DNA from: SHZL01 sp035292625
GTDB lineage: Bacteria; Pseudomonadota; Gammaproteobacteria; Xanthomonadales; SZUA-36
Assembly (NCBI GenBank): GCA_035292625.1
Contig: DATDPS010000134.1
Coordinates: 1 to 5,617, forward strand
Direction: 5' to 3'
Length of the DNA: 5,617 bases
In this document: in pieces, positions 1 to 5,289 of the stretch
How the letters are laid out: each line of letters begins with the position of its first letter
How positions within the stretch are numbered: the first letter of the stretch is position 1
Program-made: the position numbers and the translations under genes
The notes under the pieces: model-generated
Databases searched by the model: none
What the model was told of the DNA's origin: nothing
Seen by the model: the letters and a program-made list of their open reading frames with translations, nothing else

Positions 1-641
1 GCCCGCACCGCTTTGCCAATCAGCGTGCGGTCCTGCGCCGGCTTGACCGGCAGGGCCGCCAGTTCCTCAGCGGTGAACACCCGGTCGATTTCCCCGCGCT
101 GCACAATCTCGCCAAAGCTGATGGACTGCTCCCCACAGCGCACTCTGCTATCGCCCACCTGGCAGGTGTCGGCAGCAACGCCCATCAAGCGGGCGCCCTG
201 CTCGAGCAGCACCAGGCGCCCGGCTGCGCCGGCCTGGGACAGCAGCGTGAACGAGGTCCACACCGACCAGGAGCCGCCGGTGATCATGTAACCCCAGCGG
301 GGGTCTGAATCGACGTAGCGGATGTGCACGTCGGACCAGGCCAGGCCCAGTTCATCGGCCAGGATGCGGGCCAATGCCGTGCCCACGTGCTGGCCCATTT
401 CCGCCTTGGCGATATTGACCAGGGTGCGGCCCTCGGCATCCATTTCAAACCAGACGGCGGGGGAGAATCGCCGCGCCGCCAATTCGGCGCGGGCCGAACC
501 GCTGGCAATGAGCCCGCCAAAAGCCATGACCAGGCCGCCCGCCACGCTGCCAATCATGAAGGAGCGGCGCGTCAATGTGAGGGCATCCGTGTTGGGGGTC
601 GCGGTGTTTGCCACAGCGGGGTTTTGCGCCGGCGATTTCAT
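1..641 (-). CDS. Molybdopterin-binding (large) subunit of an IorB-type molybdenum hydroxylase, 3' part beyond window
   Basis: The first 213 codons are present and the frame stays open to the left edge. The N-terminus carries a twin-arginine (Tat) signal: residues 24-29 read TRRSFM, followed by a hydrophobic Gly/Ala-rich stretch ending SGSARA near residue 52. The folded cofactor-loaded enzyme is therefore probably exported to the periplasm. The segment NIAKAEMGQHVGTALA, then ADELGLAWSDV, then TGGSWSVW is typical of the xanthine-dehydrogenase-family molybdopterin-binding subunits related to isoquinoline 1-oxidoreductase beta (IorB) and some aldehyde dehydrogenases. The last visible residues (LIGKAVRA) fit the conserved block that opens the next domain. 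The start ATG (639-641) overlaps the stop of the upstream small subunit as ATGA and has a strong GGAGGT ribosome site five bases ahead (647-652). This indicates translational coupling and a heterodimer. Substrate is unknown; the active-site Glu and molybdopterin contacts lie outside the window. Confidence 0.93.
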   Translation of the reverse strand, partial: MKSPAQNPAVANTATPNTDALTLTRRSFMIGSVAGGLVMAFGGLIASGSARAELAARRFSPAVWFEMDAEGRTLVNIAKAEMGQHVGTALARILADELGLAWSDVHIRYVDSDPRWGYMITGGSWSVWTSFTLLSQAGAAGRLVLLEQGARLMGVAADTCQVGDSRVRCGEQSISFGEIVQRGEIDRVFTAEELAALPVKPAQDRTLIGKAVR

Positions 642-1120
642 GCCTCACCTCCCTGTGTGGCCGCGGTCTGCATGGCCCGCGCCGCGCTGGCAATGGCCTT
701 GCGGATACGCACATAGGACATGCAACGGCACAGGTTACCCGCCATGTGTTCGACGATTTCCTCTTCGCTGGGATTGGGCTTGCCCTGCAGCAGCCCGGCG
801 GCCTGCATGATCTGGCCGGACTGGCAATAGCCGCATTGCGGCACCTGGGATTCAATCCAGGCGATTTGCAGCGGGTGTTGGCCGGTTTCGTGCAGGCCTT
901 CGATGGTGGTGATGCGGGTATTGGCGGCCTGGCTCAGCGGTGTCGAGCAGGAGCGCAGGGGCACGCCGTCGATGTGCACGGTGCAGGCGCCGCACATGCC
1001 GATGCCACAGCCAAACTTGGTGCCTTTGAGGCCGAACTCATCGCGAATGACCCACAGCAGCGGCGTATCATTCTCCGCCGCAGAGCTGACCAGCTTGCCA
1101 TTCAAGGTGAAAGTGATCAT
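638..1120 (-). CDS. [2Fe-2S] small subunit of an IorA-type molybdenum hydroxylase
   Basis: This 160-aa protein carries both iron-sulfur clusters of a molybdenum hydroxylase and passes electrons away from the molybdenum site in its partner subunit. The plant-type ferredoxin domain binds the first cluster through C38, C43, C46 and C58 (FGCGIGMCGACTVHIDG, then RSC). The helical domain binds the second through C96, C99, C131 and C133 (QCGYC, then LCRC). All eight ligands are present and the length is normal for IorA or CoxS-type subunits. The CRCMSYVRIR ending of the second motif is the form I associate with the IorA branch. An in-frame ATG at 1141 would add seven residues, but the AGGAG at 1131-1135 supports the ATG at 1118-1120, and MITFTLNGK is the usual beginning of the family. 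The gene has no visible export signal; such subunits are normally carried out with the Tat-signalled large subunit. It overlaps that gene by four bases. Confidence 0.95.
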   Translation of the reverse strand: MITFTLNGKLVSSAAENDTPLLWVIRDEFGLKGTKFGCGIGMCGACTVHIDGVPLRSCSTPLSQAANTRITTIEGLHETGQHPLQIAWIESQVPQCGYCQSGQIMQAAGLLQGKPNPSEEEIVEHMAGNLCRCMSYVRIRKAIASAARAMQTAATQGGEA

Positions 1121-1130
1121 CGTGCCGATT

Positions 1131-1135
1131 CTCCT
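1131..1135 (-). promoter_or_regulatory. Ribosome binding site deciding the small-subunit start
   Basis: The minus strand reads AGGAG here, ten bases upstream of the ATG at 1118-1120. It lies inside the seven-codon extension that the upstream ATG at 1139-1141 would give, and that upstream ATG has no comparable purine-rich site. This favours the shorter 160-aa protein. Confidence 0.6.
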
Positions 1136-1173
1136 GCCCATGCTGCGGGTGCGTGAAATTCAAATCCATGTAA

Positions 1174-1188
1174 ATCCTATCAGGATAG
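1174..1188. repeat. Short inverted repeat upstream of the molybdenum hydroxylase operon
   Basis: The sequence contains two nested small palindromes: ATCCT-ATC-AGGAT (1174-1186) and CTATC-AG-GATAG (1177-1188). They lie about 54-68 bases upstream of the small-subunit ATG, in a locally AT-richer stretch, which is where an operator for the minus-strand operon would sit. I could not find a convincing -35/-10 pair next to it, so a regulatory role is inference. It may be only a chance palindrome. Confidence 0.3.
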
Positions 1189-1205
1189 CGGGCGTTCTGC
1201 GAAAA

Positions 1206-1325
1206 TCTGTCTCCACGTCGTTCGCCCCGCTGGCCGTCGCTGGGTTGGTCAATTCCTACGCGCCCACCGGCTTGCACAAGGCGTTTGATCTGCAAACGGC
1301 CAGTCATTACGAAATCGGCCTCAAT
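1206..1325 (+). pseudogene. Fragment of a TonB-dependent receptor gene, paralogous to the intact receptor at 3156-5222
   Basis: This stretch aligns without gaps to 4512-4631 inside the intact receptor gene (constant offset 3306). My hand count gives about 86 identical bases of 120, including exact matches such as CAAACGGCCA and TACGAAATCGGC. In the same frame it encodes STSFAPLAVAGLVN, then PTG, then QTASHYEIGL. The intact receptor has STSFDPPAIAELVN, PTG and QTATNYEIGF at residues about 455-491, in the beta-barrel. About 21 of 40 residues agree, so protein identity is lower than DNA identity, which suggests loss of purifying selection. The match fades upstream of about 1194; downstream of 1325 a gapped continuation (RLTRKESLGFLFAH against RLRYELALFH) is possible but weak. 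No signal peptide, plug domain or C-terminus is nearby, so it is a relic and not a working gene. Confidence 0.8.
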
Positions 1326-1346
1326 ACATCCCCGCGCCTTACCCGC

Positions 1347-1368
1347 AAGGAAAGCTTGGGCTTTCTTT
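1347..1368. terminator. Hairpin with partial U-tract between relic genes
   Basis: AAGGAAAGC-TTGG-GCTTTCTTT can form a nine-base-pair stem (one G-U pair) with a four-base loop. On the plus strand the right arm runs into TCTTTTC, a weak U-rich tail. On the minus strand it lies 44-65 bases beyond the HipA remnant stop but lacks a U-tract. It could be an old terminator of either relic. The evidence is structural only. Confidence 0.3.
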
Positions 1369-1411
1369 TCGCCCACTGCATTGTTCCTCGGAAAAACGCA
1401 CCCACCGTGGG

Positions 1412-1717
1412 CTACCTGGCCATGGGAATCGTTTTGATGTGAGTCTCTATGGCCTGGACGACCCTGGTAGTCAGGGGCAGGTTTGCTTTCTCGGACTTCC
1501 AATATTGATGAAACAGTGCAGCGGTTTCGCGCGCGGTTTCGATCACCAGGTTTTCCGGAAGCTGCACCTTTGCAGCCAGGTGGGCCAGTTCGTCTTCCGA
1601 GAACCCGTCAATCCGCCTGGTTCGGCTGTATTTCAGTGCGAAATTCTCATCCGGAACATAGGAAATTGTAGAGACAAAATCGTAGGCCGGGGCCAGCACC
1701 GTTTTGCGTCGGTCAGT
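1412..1717 (-). pseudogene. C-terminal remnant of a HipA-family toxin kinase, N-terminus missing
   Basis: About 101 codons match the end of HipA-family serine/threonine kinases: TDRRKTVLAPAYDFVST, then ENFALKYSRTRRIDGFSEDE, an LAAKVQLPENLVIETARETA helix, and the normal-looking terminus ending HIKTIPMAR. Full HipA proteins are roughly 400-440 aa. The retained Asp of PAYD (codon 1679-1681) corresponds to the metal-binding Asp of the kinase, but the ATP-binding region and the catalytic D-x-x-x-K-N motif are absent, so it cannot be an active kinase. Reading upstream, homology stops abruptly near 1717. The frame stays open with unrelated residues until a TAG at 1757-1759. A GTG at 1697-1699 is the only nearby start-like codon and is unlikely to be a real start. 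No hipB antitoxin gene is visible. The protein-coding 3' end looks well preserved, which suggests a fairly recent deletion or replacement. Confidence 0.82.
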
Positions 1718-1764
1718 GCAAACTCCCTCAATGCCGGGACCTGGCTCATCAATTAGCTATGTAA

Positions 1765-1783
1765 ATATCATATTTTATGATAT
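1765..1783. promoter_or_regulatory. Perfect AT-rich palindrome overlapping the likely promoter of the winged-helix/nucleotidyltransferase operon
   Basis: ATATCATA-TTT-TATGATAT has two perfect eight-base arms around a three-base spacer. The right arm contains TATGAT (1776-1781), a good -10 element; a poor -35 (TTAGCT, 1753-1758) lies 17 bases upstream. If used, transcription would begin near 1788, only a few bases before the ATG at 1794, giving a leaderless or nearly leaderless mRNA. That fits the lack of a ribosome site there. A dimeric regulator bound to the palindrome would block the promoter, and the winged-helix protein encoded immediately downstream is the obvious candidate for autoregulation. 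The palindrome is seen directly; the binding protein is inference. Confidence 0.5.
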
Positions 1784-1793
1784 ATTTTACGGT

Positions 1794-2564
1794 ATGTTGG
1801 AATACTTGGTGACATCGAATACACGACGAACGCTTCTCAAGCTCCTTTGGCTGGAAGGCTTGAACGGGACTGCGAATGAACTGGCTCAAAAGGCTGGGGT
1901 TGCATTTGCTGGCGCGTATCTCGAACTCAAGGCGATGGTTGATGCCGATCTGGCAAAAGTTGAGTGGAAGAGTGGAAAAAAGCATTTCTCAGCAAATTTT
2001 GCCCATCCCGGTTCCAGGTTGTTGAAAAAGTTGTTGGAGCAGCCAGTCAAATCTCGGGATTCAGCAACGACAGAGGCTTTACAACTCAAAGCAGACTTGG
2101 TCTCTTTGGGACTTCCAGTTTTTGCTGGCGCCTTGTCCCCAGCATCGCGTAGCACAGGCAGTTTGGAATCATTGGTAGTTGAGGCAGCGAAACTTGCCGA
2201 AGACGATGCGTCCGTAGCCAGGTCGTTACCCGTCTTGCTTGTTCGGTTGAAAGACCAGCTTGACTACAAGGTTCTCAAGCAGGCAAGCAGGCGTGCTGAT
2301 AGCAAACACCGAGTGGGCTTCTTCCTGGATCTCGCTGGTAAACTCGGCAGTGATGTCGATATGTCGAGAGCCGCGGAAAGTTTTTTTGACCACAGGCGCA
2401 AATTGACGAGATCTTTTTTTTCTAACCAGTCAAAGTATTCAACTGAATTGGCACTAAAAAGAACGCCGGACCTGGCAAAGAAGTGGGGCTGGACCATGAA
2501 CATGGGTTTGGATGCATTCGAGAGTACTTACCGGAAATTTGTAGATGAACCAGTATCTGACTGA
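1794..2564 (+). CDS. Winged-helix DNA-binding protein, candidate antitoxin/autoregulator paired with a nucleotidyltransferase
   Basis: This 256-aa protein is not one I can name. Residues about 1-75 look like a winged helix-turn-helix. A first helix (TRRTLLKLLWLEG, 10-22) is followed by a second (TANELAQKAG, 26-35), a recognition helix (AGAYLELKAMVDADL, 39-53) and a beta wing (VEWKSGKKHFSANF, 56-69). The remainder is mostly helical, Lys/Arg/Ser-rich and without membrane segments or a signal peptide. Its last codons overlap the following nucleotidyltransferase gene by 20 bases, so the two are made together. Upstream in-frame codons exist from 1704, but they cross the palindrome and the HipA break and encode a low-complexity leader. 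The ATG at 1794 begins where the folded domain begins, although it has no Shine-Dalgarno. By analogy with AbiEi-type antitoxins, a role as repressor and antitoxin is inferred. The gene is visibly AT-richer than its surroundings and contains T7 and T8 runs. Confidence 0.75.
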   Translation: MLEYLVTSNTRRTLLKLLWLEGLNGTANELAQKAGVAFAGAYLELKAMVDADLAKVEWKSGKKHFSANFAHPGSRLLKKLLEQPVKSRDSATTEALQLKADLVSLGLPVFAGALSPASRSTGSLESLVVEAAKLAEDDASVARSLPVLLVRLKDQLDYKVLKQASRRADSKHRVGFFLDLAGKLGSDVDMSRAAESFFDHRRKLTRSFFSNQSKYSTELALKRTPDLAKKWGWTMNMGLDAFESTYRKFVDEPVSD

Positions 2565-3120
2565 AGAAATCACCACCTTCATTCAGACCACCGACAACGA
2601 AGTCAGCGCTAGGTATCGGCTGTTGATTATCGGGGGTGCGGCGGCAGCATTGGCATACCATGTTTCAAGAGCCACTACCGACATCGATACAATTGGCGAA
2701 GTGCCTGAAGCTTTGCGAATCGCTTTTGAGCGGGCAAAACAGAAAACAGGCATATTTATTCCGGTGACGCCGGTAGGTGTCTTTGATGCGCCTTACAACT
2801 ACGAAACCCGGTTGGTTCCATTGAGCCAGTTAAACCTGCGAAATTTGGAAATTGTCGTACCAGAGAGACACGACCTGGCTTTGATGAAAACTGTCCGAGG
2901 CTACGAGAATGACTTCCAGGCCATCTCCGATATGCATCAGCAGGAACCACTGAGCAGTGAAATCCTGTTGGATCGCTACCTGAATGAGATGGGGCACGAG
3001 ATCGGTCGACCTGGGATGATAGACCTGAACTTTATCTCGCTGGTCCAAATCCTGTTTGGCGAAGCGGAGAAAGAAAAGGTAGAAGCGGCCATTAACAAGA
3101 AAAAGGCTGAAAACAAGTGA
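2545..3120 (+). CDS. Nucleotidyltransferase-fold protein, candidate toxin of an AbiEii/DUF6036-like pair
   Basis: This 191-aa soluble protein has the signature of a minimal DNA polymerase-beta-like nucleotidyltransferase. It has GG at residues 30-31 in LLIIGGAAAALAYH, and an acidic D-x-D pair at D46 and D48 in RATTDIDTIG. A likely third carboxylate is E102 in NLEIVVP. These are followed by PERHDLALMKTVRGYENDFQAI, with K115, R118 and D123 spaced like the conserved lysine and acidic residue of AbiEii/MenT-type toxins. The Gly-Gly, R-x-T-x-D-I-D pattern resembles the DUF6036 nucleotidyltransferase family as I recall it. AbiEii/MenT enzymes add nucleotides to RNA such as tRNA and stop translation; whether this one does so is inference. 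The ATG overlaps the end of the winged-helix gene by 20 bases, with a weak GGAAA site at 2533-2537. The stop TGA overlaps a GTG at 3117. The C-terminus is Lys/Glu-rich. Confidence 0.78.
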   Translation: MNQYLTEEITTFIQTTDNEVSARYRLLIIGGAAAALAYHVSRATTDIDTIGEVPEALRIAFERAKQKTGIFIPVTPVGVFDAPYNYETRLVPLSQLNLRNLEIVVPERHDLALMKTVRGYENDFQAISDMHQQEPLSSEILLDRYLNEMGHEIGRPGMIDLNFISLVQILFGEAEKEKVEAAINKKKAENK

Positions 3121-3155
3121 GCAGCTCTTCGCTGACCAGAGGGAAGTCAGCGACG

Positions 3156-5222
3156 ATGAAATGGGTGGCTTGTTTGCAGTGCGTGCTGCTGATGTCGATG
3201 CTCCAGATCCCGGCTGTCCTGGCCCAGGCGGAAGGTGCTTCAGCGCTGGAAGAAGTCGTGGTCAGCGCAACCCGTATTCCCACGGAATGGAGCCGCCTGC
3301 CGGCAGCCGTGGCCTGGGTAGACCAGGACGAAATTCAGCAGGGGCGGCAGCAACTGGGGCTGGATGAGTCCCTGGTCAATATTCCCGGTGTGTTTTCGCA
3401 GAACCGTTATAACTTCGCCCAGGATTTGCGCGTCTCGATCCGGGGTTTTGGCGCCCGCGCCAACTTCGGCATCCGCGGCATCATGCTGATCGCCGATGAC
3501 ATTCCGCTGACCATGCCTGACGGGCAGGGCAATGTCGATTCGATCGACCTCGGTTCGGCAACTTCGGTGGAGGTGCTGCGGGGCCCTGCATCAGCCGTGT
3601 ATGGAGCTTCCAGCGGCGGCGTGATCACCATCCGCACCGAGGACGGGCCCGACATCCCGTTCCTCTCCGGCCGCATCAGCGCCGGTGCCTATGATTATTT
3701 CCTCGCGCAGATGAAGGCCGGGGGCCAGGCCGGCGACCTGAACTGGATCGTCAACGCCTCCGACACGCGGCTCGATGGCTACCGCGAGCAATCGCGCTAT
3801 GAGCGCACGCTGTGGAACAGCAAGTTCCGCTATGACTTCGCTGACAGTTCCAGCCTGACGGTGGTGTTCAATGCGGTGGATTCGCCCCGGGCGCAAGATC
3901 CCGGGGCACTAACCGCCGCGGAAGCCGAAGCTGATCCGCGGCAGGCCGCGCCGCGCAACCTGCAGTTCGATGCCGATGAAGCGGTGCAACAGCAGTCCCT
4001 GGGCATGGCCTGGCGCAAGCCGGTCAACGAACGCAACGAGCTGTTCCTGCGCGGCTATGTCATCCAGCGCGACTTCCAGAACCTGCTGCCCTTCGACATC
4101 AACAGCAATGGCCAGGGCGGCAGCGTGGACCTGGACCGCTCGGTTGGCGGTGTGGCTGGCCACTGGTCCTGGGACCAGGCCCTGGGCGGATCGCGGCAAA
4201 ACCGGCTGGTGCTGGGCTTTGACCTGGCGGAACAGCGCGATTTGCGTGAGCGCTTCGCCAACAACGAAGGCGTGCCCGGAATCCTCACCACCCGGCAGGA
4301 CGAAGACGTCAGCTCGGCCAGCCTGTTGCTGGAGGATGCCTGGGATATTTCGCAACAGTTATTGCTGACCCTGGGCGCCCGTTTCGATGACATGGAGTAC
4401 AGCGTGAACGATCGCACGTCAGCCGGCGGGTCGGGTCAGACCGCGTTCCAGGAGTTCAGTCCCATGGCCGCCCTGTCCTGGTCGCACAGCCCGGGGCTCA
4501 ATCTGTATGGCAACATCTCAACGTCCTTCGATCCGCCGGCCATAGCCGAACTGGTCAATCCCGATGGGCCCACGGGCTTCAACCAGGCGCTCAGCCCGCA
4601 AACGGCCACCAATTACGAAATCGGCTTCAAAGGGGTGCAGGGCGGCCGGCTGCGCTATGAGCTGGCCCTGTTTCACATCGACGTCACGGACGAGATCGTG
4701 CCCTTTGAGCTCGACGGCGCGGGCCAGGCGTTTTTCCGTAATGCCGGCCGTTCAACGCACGATGGCGTGGAGGCCGGGATGAACCTTGAACTCGTCCCGG
4801 GTTTGAGCAGCAGGCTGGCCTACACCTGGTCAGACTTTAGCTTCAAGCGTTTCAGCGAACCCAATGGCACGGTGTATGACGGCAATCGCATCCCTGGCGT
4901 GCCGCAACATCAGTTTCACCTGGACCTCGCCTGGCGCCAGGCCTCGGGTTTCTATGCCGGCGTCGATTTCCTGTATGTCGGCACATTCTTCGCCAACAAC
5001 GCCAACACGGTCGAAACGGAAGCCTATTTCGTCTCCAATGTGCGCTTGGGATTTCGGCGCTCATCCGGTGACTGGACCTTTGAGCCGTTCATCGGGGTCA
5101 ACAACCTGCTCGATGAAGCATTCATGGACAATATCCGCATCAACGCAACGTTTGGCCGTTATTACGAGCCCGCGCCGGAGCGGAATGTGTATGCAGGCAT
5201 GGAGTTGCGGCTTGATCTGTGA
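3156..5222 (+). CDS. TonB-dependent outer-membrane receptor, YncD/PqqU-like
   Basis: This complete 688-aa receptor imports a scarce ligand across the outer membrane using TonB energy. It has a signal peptide (residues 1-23, MKWVACL to IPAVLA), a TonB-box-like EEVVVSATR (32-40) and a plug domain. The plug has NIPGVFSQNRYNFAQDL, SIRGFGARANFGIRG, TMPDGQG, and VEVLRGPASAVYG at about 138-150. A long barrel follows, ending FGRYYEPAPERNVYAGM. The plug motifs and the GRYYEP-P-RN ending strongly resemble my recollection of E. coli YncD (about 700 aa), reported as the pyrroloquinoline quinone receptor PqqU. Ligand transfer to this protein is inference, since iron-chelate receptors share the fold. I chose the ATG at 3156 because it gives a compact signal peptide, with GAGGGA at 3139-3144. 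The GTG at 3117 would add 13 residues and overlaps the preceding stop as GTGA. The gene is much more GC-rich than the two genes before it, and a fragment related to codons 453-492 survives at 1206-1325. Confidence 0.92.
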   Translation: MKWVACLQCVLLMSMLQIPAVLAQAEGASALEEVVVSATRIPTEWSRLPAAVAWVDQDEIQQGRQQLGLDESLVNIPGVFSQNRYNFAQDLRVSIRGFGARANFGIRGIMLIADDIPLTMPDGQGNVDSIDLGSATSVEVLRGPASAVYGASSGGVITIRTEDGPDIPFLSGRISAGAYDYFLAQMKAGGQAGDLNWIVNASDTRLDGYREQSRYERTLWNSKFRYDFADSSSLTVVFNAVDSPRAQDPGALTAAEAEADPRQAAPRNLQFDADEAVQQQSLGMAWRKPVNERNELFLRGYVIQRDFQNLLPFDINSNGQGGSVDLDRSVGGVAGHWSWDQALGGSRQNRLVLGFDLAEQRDLRERFANNEGVPGILTTRQDEDVSSASLLLEDAWDISQQLLLTLGARFDDMEYSVNDRTSAGGSGQTAFQEFSPMAALSWSHSPGLNLYGNISTSFDPPAIAELVNPDGPTGFNQALSPQTATNYEIGFKGVQGGRLRYELALFHIDVTDEIVPFELDGAGQAFFRNAGRSTHDGVEAGMNLELVPGLSSRLAYTWSDFSFKRFSEPNGTVYDGNRIPGVPQHQFHLDLAWRQASGFYAGVDFLYVGTFFANNANTVETEAYFVSNVRLGFRRSSGDWTFEPFIGVNNLLDEAFMDNIRINATFGRYYEPAPERNVYAGMELRLDL

Positions 5223-5224
5223 CA

Positions 5225-5253
5225 TTGACTAAGCGCAGACCGATACGCATCAT
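5225..5253 (+). promoter_or_regulatory. Candidate sigma70 promoter for malate synthase
   Basis: TTGACT (5225-5230, five of six to TTGACA) is followed after exactly 17 bases by CATCAT (5248-5253, four of six to TATAAT). This predicts a transcript start near 5260, about 30 bases before the aceB ATG. It begins three bases after the receptor stop codon, so aceB probably has its own promoter; no clear terminator separates the two genes. Confidence 0.4.
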
Positions 5254-5289
5254 GAACCTGCGTTACGCTGCCGGAGATCCTTCTGCCCC

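Noticed and set aside
322..810. Plus-strand open frames opposite the molybdenum hydroxylase genes
   Set aside because: They are shadows produced by high GC on the strand opposite two clear family members, with Cys/Arg/Pro/Ala-rich low-quality translations.
903..1442. Plus-strand 179-codon open frame across the small-subunit gene and the relic zone
   Set aside because: Its first half is antisense to the well-supported [2Fe-2S] subunit. Only the part around 1206-1325 has meaning, as the receptor fragment. The frame as a whole is not a gene.
1168..1766. Shared eight-mer ATGTAAAT at 1168-1175 and 1759-1766 as possible direct repeats bounding an insertion
   Set aside because: Eight AT-rich bases can recur by chance, the positions do not coincide with both junctions, and the sequence beyond them does not match.
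1704..1793. N-terminal extension of the winged-helix protein from an upstream start
   Set aside because: The extension encodes a low-complexity leader, runs through the promoter palindrome and overlaps the HipA breakpoint, and the folded domain begins at the ATG at 1794.
3909..4355. Minus-strand 148-codon frame inside the receptor gene
   Set aside because: The plus-strand receptor is continuous and motif-rich through this region; the reverse frame shows no domain or ribosome site.
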